Source: Fragum whitleyi
Taxonomy: Eukaryota; Mollusca; Bivalvia; Cardiida; Cardiidae
Assembly: GCA_948146395.1 (NCBI GenBank)
Contig: OX411548.1
Location: 66,168,907-66,232,906, forward strand
Direction of reading: 5' to 3'
DNA: 64,000 bases
Shown piece after piece: positions 21,998 through 31,658 of the stretch (positions are counted from its first letter, which is position 1; every line of letters begins with the position of its first letter). A program made the translations under genes and the position numbers. The notes under the pieces were generated by a model, which saw only the letters and a program-made list of their open reading frames with translations, ran no database searches and was not told the origin of the DNA.

Positions 21998-23585
21998 ACC
22001 CTTTTTGATAAGTATTGTTGTAAACCAGGGGGTAGATTGTATGCATGCTTTTTAGACTTTCGCAAAGCTTTTGACTCTGTCATTCATGAAGGACTAAGGT
22101 TTAAACTTCTCCAACTTGGAATTGGTTCAAAAATTCTATAACATTATCACAAATATGTACAAGAATAGCCAGACATGTGTTCGTTTAGCCAACGGTTTAA
22201 CAAACCATTTTAAGGTTTAAGGAGTTGGTGTACGACAAGGAGATGTACTAAGTCCGAATCTATTTAAAATTGTCATTAATGATTTACCAGAATACTTTCA
22301 GTCATGTGTTGACCCTGTGAAACTGAATAATATCAAGTTACACTGTTTGATGTATGCAGACGATGTTGTGTTACTGTCTGAGTCTGCTGTTGGGTTACAA
22401 CAAAAACTACAAAAATTAGAAAAATACTGTAATGATTGGTGTCTCAATGTTAACACTGACAAGACAAAGATAATTGTTTTCAATAAAGCAGGTAGACTCA
22501 TTAAATCCAAATTTGCATTCCGTGATGTTATTATTGACTGTGTTTCAACATATCGTTACCTAGGTCTTTATTTTTCAGCATCTGGTTCCTTCTCGTATGC
22601 CAAATCTGACCTTTACAAAAAGGGATTAAAGGGTTACTTTAAACTGTGTAAAACTATTTTGAATTTACACCCGACTTTAAAAACAAGTATGCACATTTTT
22701 GATCATACCATAAAACCTATACTTCTATATGGTAGTGAAATTTGGGGAGTCTTCAATCCTGCAAGCTCCAAGTTTTGTAATGGAATTTCGTTAGATAAGA
22801 TTTATAACAATACAGAGGCAGAAAAATTGCACATAAAATTTGGTAAATTCATACTTGGAGTAAATCGGAAAAGCACAAATTTTGCAGTTATGTCCGAGTT
22901 AGGATGATATCCCTTTTACATAGATATTATTAAATCCATGCTGAAATACTGGTATCGTCTCGAAAATATTGAACAACATTCACTTTTGCATGATGCGCTA
23001 GAATGCTCAAAATCTACTGAAAGGGGTAATAATTCCTTGTATAATTCAATACAGAGAATTTCTGAACTTATCAACATGCCGCTTACAAATTCCGCATCTA
23101 TGAAACGATCCTTGTTTGTGAAGAAATTAACCAAGGCTCTCAAAAGGAAATATTTAGAAGAATGGCATTTATTAAGAAATAAATTCTCCGTAGGTAAGCT
23201 AGACACATACTCGAAAATAAAATGTACTTTTGGTTATGAGAAATATCTAAATTAAGTAAACTTTGCTCACAGGAGAGACATATCTCGTTTGCGAATTTCA
23301 GCTCACAGATTGAACATTGAAATGGGAAGATATGCAAAAATTGACAGGGCTGATCGTTTATGCTCTAACTGTTCACTTGGTGTTAAAGGTGATGAAATTC
23401 ACTTTTTATTGGCATGTCCAAGGTTTAACTCTACCAGAGAACCCCTTATAACCCTTTTTGATAAAAAATGTAGTAATTTTAATCGAATTAATGACTTTAA
23501 CACATTTTTCTGGTTATTAAATTGTGGGGATGATGAAATAGTACATGAATTAGCAAAATTTGTTCATTTGAATATTGATAAGTAG
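21998..23585 (+). pseudogene. LINE A ORF2, 3' part (RT catalytic core, thumb, Cys/His tail)
   Basis: Continues the reverse transcriptase after the insertion: FLDFRKAFDSVIHEGLR, then (frameshifted) GVRQGDVLSPNLFKIVINDL, then the catalytic HCLMYADDVVLLSES, VNTDKTKIIVFNKAG and YRYLGLYFSASG. The C-terminal domain follows, with KPILLYGSEIWG, and ends with CSNCSLGVKGDEIHFLLACP, a Cys/His motif. Stops: TGA at 22905-22907 and TAA at 23253-23255; frameshifts near 22145-22230. It ends at TAG 23583-23585. By motif order the protein is CR1/L2-like. Confidence 0.85.
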
Positions 23586-24180
23586 TCTATAAAAAATCAC
23601 CCCTATACAACAGAAAATTATCTCACAGTTGTAAGAAAGATCATTTTCATTTGAAATATTTTCTTTTTGGCACACTGACTTTGGGTGCACGTTAATACCC
23701 CAAGTTTCTGTTCTGGACTGAAAATAAGAGTAATGTTAACTTAAATTTTCTATATATATATTTATAGAAAAAAATACATTAATGGTGTTTGAGTGGTTTT
23801 GGTGTGAGCTTTATGTATGTGTGAGTATTCGCCATTCTTGCGCTGTCTGCTGACATGCTTTCACATGATCTGTGTTTGACTAGCAGGGGGCCAAACCATG
23901 ACAATTCAGTGTCAATGATTTGGGTGCAGGTTTCTTGATTATTTTTTATAGTGTGGGGGTTGATGTCCGGGGGAGGGTGCTGGTTTGGTGAATGTTTGCA
24001 TTTGGATAAAAATCACACATTTTCCATCTTATTACGTCTTTCGTTACATTGTATCTGTCATTTGAAATTCTTTCCTTGATTATGTTCTGTTTCTGACATT
24101 AGATGCCTCTTTGTATGCTCCAATGCGGGCCGAAAATTCGAAATAAAGATCTTGTATCTTTCAATCTAAACATGCATGCA
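23586..24180 (+). mobile_element. LINE A 3' untranslated region and probable end
   Basis: No coding. It ends with ATGCGGGCCGAAAATTCG, AATAAA and TCTTGTATCTTTC near 24125-24165. The same order (GGCC...GAAA, AATAAA, TTGTAT) is found at the end of LINE B (16635-16682), which supports placing the 3' end here. Confidence 0.55.
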
Positions 24181-24985
24181 TCAATCTGAGGTTTGAAGCG
24201 TGTTCCAGGCTTTATATGAGTAAGGACTAAAGGTAGGAATGTTCAAATAAGCCTTGTCATTCTGTATAGCGAAAGTTAATAATTATTTTGTGGGAATTTC
24301 CGTGCGAAATGCTTCGGTCTGCCTCGATTTTGACTTTGTTTATGTATCTTCCGGTAAAAAATAAGAAATTCATAGAAACGTCGTTTTTTCGGGATAACTT
24401 AAATTAATTTTCAATTTTTTAATCTTTCATTTACAAAGGATTCGTTAAGGTATTTTTTTCAATACATTTTTTAACCTTTTTTCGGTCCTGCAAGTGAATT
24501 CACTCCGTGTGGAAAATGACACGATTTTTTCGTTTGACAGTATAACAGAATGGAATAGAATAACACACGTTACCAAAAACGCTCGCTTCGCGCTCACGGC
24601 CTTCGGCCGTTCGCGAGCTGCGCTCGCTATTATGTTTTTTAGCAATAATCCAAATTACTTACACTGTTTTAATAATATATTAATAGGTTTAAACTATAGG
24701 CGTGAACAGTAATTTGAAGAAAGAACCATTCTTGATTTAATAATTTACTCAACTTAAGCTACCGAATTTAACAATAAGGCTCCTGCACCCCAAACTTTTG
24801 CTGTGTCGACACGTGTAAATGATGTATCAAATCCAATAAAAAAATAAGTACAGTTAAAATGTAAGATAAACTTCCCAGGTGCTGTACAAAAATGCACATG
24901 ATCACTAATTTTCAAAAAACCAAAATAGGCTATTTATCAAATCGATGGCTACTTGATTTTTCTCATTTTTATTGAAGACAGGTTT
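24181..24985. other. Spacer with GC-rich CGCTCGC stem
   Basis: No gene seen. At 24580-24627 a CG-rich block (GCTCGCTTCGCGCTCACGGC, then CTTCGGCCGTTCGCGAGC) folds on itself around GGCCTTCGGCC. Its composition is unlike the AT-rich surroundings. Confidence 0.45.
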
Positions 24986-25525
24986 ACCTGTCTTTCAATA
25001 TAGGGATCGTCGCCATCGGATTTTGATAACAAACCTACACGTGTCATTACGCTCAAAAAAGTAGACCCATTCATAAAAATAAACGCGGCAAAAATAACCA
25101 ATACTGTAGCAATATACCGTAAAATTTTGGTGCTGACCTAAATTCTGGCCGGGACCTCAGTGGAGTGAACACGTGATCTATGCAGAAGTTGCCTGCAGAA
25201 ACGTGTTTTACATTCGTAAGTGGTGCTGTATTAGAGCGTTTTCGGCTGCAATCTTTTGCATTTGCTCCAAATTTTCAATTGCATCCTACAACTGTTTCTA
25301 TGCATAGCATTGGCAAGCTATTTTCAGTTCCCCATTTTAGACTCCCTATTTCTCGTAAAATTGTGTGTTTGTGTGTCCTCAAGGTTGCTTTATTTATCCG
25401 TCTCCCGGGCCTGTCGTAGTGTAAATGGATAAAAACTAAAATAGCACAAGGCTATTTGAATAAACTCGTAAACCCTTGGAATTTCCTAGGTTTGAATTTT
25501 TTCTTGGATTTACGGAGAAATTTCG

Positions 25526-25792
25526 ATGGCTTATCAAATCACTTTATTATTAGGTTTGTTTTGTCTATCCATATTGTACAGCATTCGGAACATCACTCGG
25601 TCATTTCCGCAAATGGCAACAGATCGTGATCGTGATATTCACTCGGCAATCATCGGGCGATCTCCGAAGTCTCAGATCTATCTAAATGTAGGTTACGGAA
25701 TCGGCCGAGTTGTGACGAATGCGTTAGATTGGCCAATTGGTGTCCCGAATGGCCTATACAGTAGTACCACGCATGCGCGACCCCGGTTTTGA
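25526..25792 (+). CDS. Hypothetical 88-aa ORF with hydrophobic N-terminus
   Basis: An ATG-started frame whose first 20 or so residues (ITLLLGLFCLSILYSI) look like a signal peptide or membrane anchor, followed by a basic Arg/Asp-rich part. It recurs unchanged at 28356-28622 because of the tandem duplication. No domain is recognised. It could be a first exon or chance; the A-poor context ahead of the ATG (ATTTCGATGG) gives weak support. Confidence 0.2.
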   Translation: MAYQITLLLGLFCLSILYSIRNITRSFPQMATDRDRDIHSAIIGRSPKSQIYLNVGYGIGRVVTNALDWPIGVPNGLYSSTTHARPRF

Positions 25793-27544
25793 GTTTCCGC
25801 TTTTGTTTTCGACAATTTTCTGACAATAACAAAAAGTGTTTTGGAAACTGGAATGGATTTATTTGTAACATTCTGGAGGGGACTTTGAAAGAATTCTACT
25901 CAAGGTGAAAAATGCTGTAGCTCGGGATTCCATTTAACGATCTGTCATTTTGGCAGTTTTGTCAAAATTGATAGTTCACCGGATAGTTCAATCCGAATCT
26001 TGTTCTAGAAAAGCAGTCCCGAGAAAAGGCCTGAAAGGTTGGTTGTCTTAACAAGTTTATATATTATTTTGTAGTAAAAATAATTTTCTACTAAGTAAGA
26101 CCAAATGCAAGGAGAATAACCTGAAATGGAGATCGAAATATTTCAAAGGAAACATAGGAATAGAATGTTTCACTCCTGGAAGAAACTTAAACGGTATTCA
26201 TAAAAAAGGCTACAGCTATTGTACGGGAAAATACTTCTTCTTGGTATTGACTTTGACTAGTAAAAGTATAAGAATATTGGTATTACTTTCATTGCTTCTT
26301 CTATGTGGAGATAATTAGTCAAATCCTGGATCAGATAATAAATGTAAAAGAAATTTGAACAAATTTCCAATTCAGGGCAATATTAACCATGGCAATGAAA
26401 TGTTCAGCACTTCATCAAGGGGTAAGCAATGTGTGTCATGTGGATTAACATTTTATTTAAGATTTTTACACATCCACTTAATAAGTTTGACTGGAATAAA
26501 ATCGGATTTGGATCATAGTGGATTGCTGGGGATAATCTATACAATTTTATAAAACAGGGTTGCAATAATTCTTATGAGTTTTTAGAATACAGGAATTGCC
26601 ACCATATTTCTGTTGGTTGAATGAATATTTTTCATTTAGGATATTGAAAACTTACACTTGGGGATAAATAGCGATTTTGAAGGCAGTTACCCCCTTGTTA
26701 AGCTTGAATTGGCTAGAGGGATAGGTTTATCTGGAAGTGATGAGTCTTCAAAGGAAAGCATATTCATTTGTTAGGAAGGTGCAGTTTCCATATGTAACCA
26801 TCAATGATTGTTTTAAATTTTTGATTCCCACTCTAGAGATCTTCTCAAAACGCCACAATTTTCATTCCAATTGTTAATATTCAGTCCTGTCTTCAATTTA
26901 GGCCTTTCAGGTCTTTGATTTTCTAGATTGATTTCGACAGTCACAGTCATTTAGAATAGATAAGCACTAACATCGGAAGAAATTAACATAATATTAGTGA
27001 AAGATACTCAAAACAATTCTTATTGGATTCTCTTTGTAAAATATGTAACTTTGAATATGGGCGCACGTATTATAGAAACTGCGTCAGGTCTAAATCCTAA
27101 AGGATGCGATTCCGACAAGGTGTTGGCCGCCATAGCTTTAGCTAAAATAGCTGTATTTGCATTTTTTTAAAAAAAATCAAACTGCGAATTTTGTTATAGA
27201 TTTCATCTTTTTCAAGTCCTAACCGGGAATATTGCTATTGATTTAATCTCTTTCAAGTCTTATCCCGCTTTTCAACCCGACGTAAAAGCACAAGAACAAT
27301 AACGTTGTTTTAGCGGAAAAAAGTAGCGTCTTTTTTCCCCAAAGTGTAGAATTACGTCACTGATTTGCGGAGGGTAAAAAGAAAACGTCATCCAGACGAG
27401 ATTTTAAGTCAAAATGTGTAACTTTTTACATGTAAGGCTGATTCTTATCCTAATTTTACGACAACAATCTAAATTTTGATAATGATCGACAGGAATAAAA
27501 TCGAAGAAAAAATTGTTGATAAATTAAAATAAATAATAAAACAA

Positions 27545-27597
27545 AATGGCGAAATCTCGCGAGATCATCATCCTCCATGTAGGCCGCCATTACGACA
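27545..27597. promoter_or_regulatory. Promoter-like cluster: TCTCGCGAGA with flanking YY1-type sites, unit 1
   Basis: AAAATGGCG at 27544, the perfect palindrome ATCTCGCGAGAT at 27554-27565, and GGCCGCCAT near 27582 lie within 55 bp in otherwise AT-rich DNA. TCTCGCGAGA and GCCGCCAT are core promoter motifs of housekeeping genes in animals, the latter bound by YY1. The two opposed ATGGCG/GCCGCCAT sites suggest a bidirectional start region. No adjoining first exon was identified. Confidence 0.35.
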
Positions 27598-28355
27598 CAA
27601 TTTTAAACTTTGATGGTATATGTATTTCATTTTGCTTTTGATTATTTTAATGTTTTACATGCGTTATCTAGAAGCGGGAAAAAGCCGCAAACATTACTTT
27701 TCCCGTACTATTTAACTCAAATTTATTTCGAAATATTCAGTATTCATGCATCCTTAGGGATCCGGTGTTTTAGAAAGTAATTACGTTGGTATTTTTCTCT
27801 ATGTCGTTTTGGTAAACCTGTCTTTCAATATAGGGATCGTCGCCATCGGATTTTGATAACAAACCTACACGTGTCATTACGCTCAAAAAAGTAGACCCAT
27901 TCATAAAAATAAACGCGGCAAAAATAACCAATACTGTAGCAATATACCGTAAAATTTTGGTGCTGACCTAAATTCTGGCCGGGACCTCAGTGGAGTGAAC
28001 ACGTGATCTATGCAGAAGTTGCCTGCAGAAACGTGTTTTACATTCGTAAGTGGTGCTGTATTAGAGCGTTTTCGGCTGCAATCTTTTGCATTTGCTCCAA
28101 ATTTTCAATTGCATCCTACAACTGTTTCTATGCATAGCATTGGCAAGCTATTTTCAGTTCCCCATTTTAGACTCCCTATTTCTCGTAAAATTGTGTGTTT
28201 GTGTGTCCTCAAGGTTGCTTTATTTATCCGTCTCCCGGGCCTGTCGTAGTGTAAATGGATAAAAACTAAAATAGCACAAGGCTATTTGAATAAACTCGTA
28301 AACCCTTGGAATTTCCTAGGTTTGAATTTTTTCTTGGATTTACGGAGAAATTTCG

Positions 28356-28622
28356 ATGGCTTATCAAATCACTTTATTATTAGGTTTGTTTTGTCTATCC
28401 ATATTGTACAGCATTCGGAACATCACTCGGTCATTTCCGCAAATGGCAACAGATCGTGATCGTGATATTCACTCGGCAATCATCGGGCGATCTCCGAAGT
28501 CTCAGATCTATCTAAATGTAGGTTACGGAATCGGCCGAGTTGTGACGAATGCGTTAGATTGGCCAATTGGTGTCCCGAATGGCCTATACAGTAGTACCAC
28601 GCATGCGCGACCCCGGTTTTGA
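28356..28622 (+). CDS. Hypothetical 88-aa ORF, duplicate
   Basis: Identical protein to the frame at 25526-25792 as far as can be seen. Since the duplication is recent, conservation between the two is not evidence of selection. Confidence 0.2.
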   Translation: MAYQITLLLGLFCLSILYSIRNITRSFPQMATDRDRDIHSAIIGRSPKSQIYLNVGYGIGRVVTNALDWPIGVPNGLYSSTTHARPRF

Positions 28623-30374
28623 GTTTCCGCTTTTGTTTTCGACAATTTTCTGACAATAACAAAAAGTGTTTTGGAAACTGGAATGGATTTATTTGTAACA
28701 TTCTGGAGGGGACTTTGAAAGAATTCTACTCAAGGTGAAAAATGCTGTAGCTCGGGATTCCATTTAACGATCTGTCATTTTGGCAGTTTTGTCAAAATTG
28801 ATAGTTCACCGGATAGTTCAATCCGAATCTTGTTCTAGAAAAGCAGTCCCGAGAAAAGGCCTGAAAGGTTGGTTATCTTAACAAGTTTATATATTATTTT
28901 GTAGTAAAAATAATTTTCTACTAAGTAAGACCAAATGCAAGGAGAATAACCTGAAATGGAGATCGAAATATTTCAAAGGAAAAATAGGAATAGAATGTTT
29001 CACTCCTGGAAGAAACTTAAACGGTATTCATAAAAAAGGCTACAGCTATTGTACGGGAAAATACTTCTTCTTGGTATTGACTTTGACTAGTAAAAGTATA
29101 AGAATATTGGTATTACTTTCATTGCTTCTTCTATGTGGAGATAATTAGTCAAATCCTGGATCAGATAATAAATGTAAAAGAAATTTGAACAAATTTCCAA
29201 TTCAGGGCAATATTAACCATGGCAATGAAATGTTCAGCACTTCATCAAGGGGTAAGCAATGTGTGTCATGTGGATTAACATTTTATTTAAGATTTTTACA
29301 CATCCACTTAATAAGTTTGACTGGAATAAAATCGGATTTGGATCATAGTGGATTGCTGGGGATAATCTATACAATTTTATAAAACAGGGTTGCAATAATT
29401 CTTATGAGTTTTTAGAATACAGGAATTGCCACCATATTTCTGTTGGTTGAATGAATATTTTTCATTTAGGATATTGAAAACTTACACTTGGGGATAAATA
29501 GCGATTTTGAAGGCAGTTACCCCCTTGTTAAGCTTGAATTGGCTAGAGGGATAGGTTTATCTGGAAGTGATGAGTCTTCAAAGGAAAGCATATTCATTTG
29601 TTAGGAAGGTGCAGTTTCCATATGTAACCATCAATGATTGTTTTAAATTTTTGATTCCCACTCTAGAGATCTTCTCAAAACGCCACAATTTTCATTCCAA
29701 TTGTTAATATTCAGTCCTGTCTTCAATTTAGGCCTTTCAGGTCTTTGATTTTCTAGATTGATTTCGACAGTCACAGTCATTTAGAATAGATAAGCACTAA
29801 CATCGGAAGAAATTAACATAATATTAGTGAAAGATACTCAAAACAATTCTTATTGGATTCTCTTTGTAAAATATGTAACTTTGAATATGGGCGCACGTAT
29901 TATAGAAACTGCGTCAGGTCTAAATCCTAAAGGATGCGATTCCGACAAGGTGTTGGCCGCCATAGCTTTAGCTAAAATAGCTGTATTTGCATTTTTTAAA
30001 AAAAATCAAACTGCGAATTTTGTTATAGATTTCATCTTTTTCAAGTCCTAACCGGGAATATTGCTATTGATTTAATCTCTTTCAAGTCTTATCCCGCTTT
30101 TCAACCCGACGTAAAAGCACAAGAACAATAACGTTGTTTTAGCGGAAAAAAGTAGCGTCTTTTTTCCCCAAAGTGTAGAATTACGTCACTGATTTGCGGA
30201 GGGTAAAAAGAAAACGTCATCCAGACGAGATTTTAAGTCAAAATGTGTAACTTTTTACATGTAAGGCTGATTCTTATCCTAATTTTACGACAACAATCTA
30301 AATTTTGATAATGATCGACAGGAATAAAATCGAAGAAAAAATTGTTGATAAATTAAAATAAATAATAAAACAAA

Positions 30375-30427
30375 ATGGCGAAATCTCGCGAGATCATCAT
30401 CCTCCATGTAGGCCGCCATTACGACAC
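30375..30427. promoter_or_regulatory. Promoter-like cluster, unit 2
   Basis: Same arrangement as at 27545-27597: ATGGCG, ATCTCGCGAGAT (30383-30394) and GCCGCCAT. If it is a real promoter, the duplication has doubled it. Confidence 0.35.
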
Positions 30428-30699
30428 AATTTTAAACTTTGATGGTATATGTATTTCATTTTGCTTTTGATTATTTTAATGTTTTACATGCGTTATCTAG
30501 AAGCGGGAAAAAGCCGCAAACATTACTTTTCCCGTACTATTTAACTCAAATTTATTTCGAAATATTCAGTATTCATGCATCCTTAGGGATCCGGTGTTTT
30601 AGAAAGTAATTACGTTGGTATTTTTCTCTATGTCGTTTTGTTATATATATTTATATATATAGCTGATCACTCAAAACTGTTTTCATCGGGATATGCATC

Positions 30700-30805
30700 C
30701 TTTCCATTTTAGCAATTTTTACAAGGGACCACCCAAGGAATATTTCTGCCAAGTTTGGTTGATTCTGACTCATAAGTTTAGGGGGAGATGTCGTTTAAAG
30801 AAATT
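30700..30805 (-). repeat. Bivalve-type 150-bp repeat family M5, reversed fragment
   Basis: On the minus strand it reads AATCAACCAAACTTGGCAGA followed by AATATTCCTTGGGTGGTCCC, the same block as in the array at 51170-51790 and the fragment at 55660-55770. Confidence 0.6.
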
Positions 30806-31009
30806 GTTGATAAAATTGTCATTAAGGCCCCTTTTTCCGTTATCTTCAGCCAATAAAAACTACCCATTTACACGTGAAATGCATACACCCCAAACTGTTA
30901 CTGATAACAAGAGGTGCAATCACATTCGACAAACAAAAAGTTAGATTTTTTGATACGTTACAGGGAATTTTAGGTAAAGAAAGTTTCGTTCTTTATATTT
31001 AGATAATTT

Positions 31010-31400
31010 ATTTTCAGTTGATTCCACCACATTTCGTGCATTCTGATTTTTTTTAAAATTGATTTTATTGTTCAATAACATTAATTTTAATTACGCAGCT
31101 GTTTTGTAAGCTTCCACAAAAAGAAGTCCTAGTCTCAATGATACATCTTTTTTAAGTTCATAGCTTTTTATAAACTTCAGCACAAAGTAGTCCAACTACA
31201 AATCTCTTTCATCATTGACACATCTTTACATTTTTGTGCCATGGTATTGAATTATAAGATATGAAGAATATAATTGTTGCTTTCATGCTAGTGTGAAACA
31301 TTTACCTAATAACACTCAAGTATGGATCAACTTCGCGTTTTTATACAATATGATTCGGTTTCTTGTTTCATGCCTCGATGAAATAATCTCAAGTGGGATC
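31010..31400 (+). repeat. Hairpin repeat family M2, copy 3
   Basis: Shares TTTCGTGCATTCTGA, AATTACGCAGCTGTTTTGTAAG and ATAAGATATGAAGA blocks with the copy at 4920-5230, then a decayed version of its terminal hairpin near 31300-31375. Confidence 0.6.
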
Positions 31401-31606
31401 AGTATCAAGTAGAGATGTGTAAGTGACATTTTGGGTTACGATCCATCGAATTCAAGTTGACAGAGTTATGGCTCTTTGATAAAAATCGCTTTTCATTATT
31501 GACATGCGCTTGTAGGGGACATATAGGCTAATTTCTTGATCTCTTAATTGGTTCAACAAAGATGTTTTAGGAAATGTATCTGTTACATACATACCAAGTG
31601 GTCAAT

Positions 31607-31658
31607 GCAACACTATTGCAAGTGCCTATATAACAATAGGCACGTACAATAGTGTTGC
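31607..31658. repeat. Isolated hairpin, 22-base arms
   Basis: GCAACACTATTG then GTGCCTAT face ATAGGCAC and CAATAGTGTTGC around a six-base loop, with one or two mismatches. The arms are long enough to form a stable stem. A small RNA precursor or an inverted-repeat relic are both possible. Confidence 0.5.

Larger units (their letters stand above)
19103..22150 (+). repeat. 1.6-kb tandem duplication carrying the pearl-like element
   Basis: LINE A sequence flanking the inserted element is present twice: the left flank (GCACGTACATCAGACC) at 19111 and 20720 and the right flank (TTTTAGACTTTCGCAAAGC) at 20601 and 22049. The first unit ends near 20709 and joins the second at TTCAAAAAAA. The insertion therefore came first and the duplication after. 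Unit 2 has one 161-bp repeat fewer. Confidence 0.85.
24986..27815. repeat. 2.83-kb tandem duplication, unit 1
   Basis: Starts ACCTGTCTTTCAATATAGGG and is followed directly by unit 2 at an exact offset of 2830 bp. By eye, differences are very few: G/A near 26048, C/A near 26153, and one extra T in the T-run near 27167. No transposon ends bound it; the left boundary lies in GACAGGTTTACCTGTC, a near-palindrome. Confidence 0.95.
27816..30640. repeat. 2.83-kb tandem duplication, unit 2
   Basis: Near-perfect copy of 24986-27815, ending at TATGTCGTTTTG where unit 1 also ends. The one-base-shorter T-run near 29993 opens a 74-codon frame at 29827-30051 that unit 1 lacks; the frame starts at GTG, so I do not treat it as a gene. 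Confidence 0.95.

Noticed and set aside
29827..30051. 74-codon frame in the second 2.83-kb unit
   Set aside because: It begins at GTG and exists only because of a one-base difference in a T-run; the first unit lacks it.
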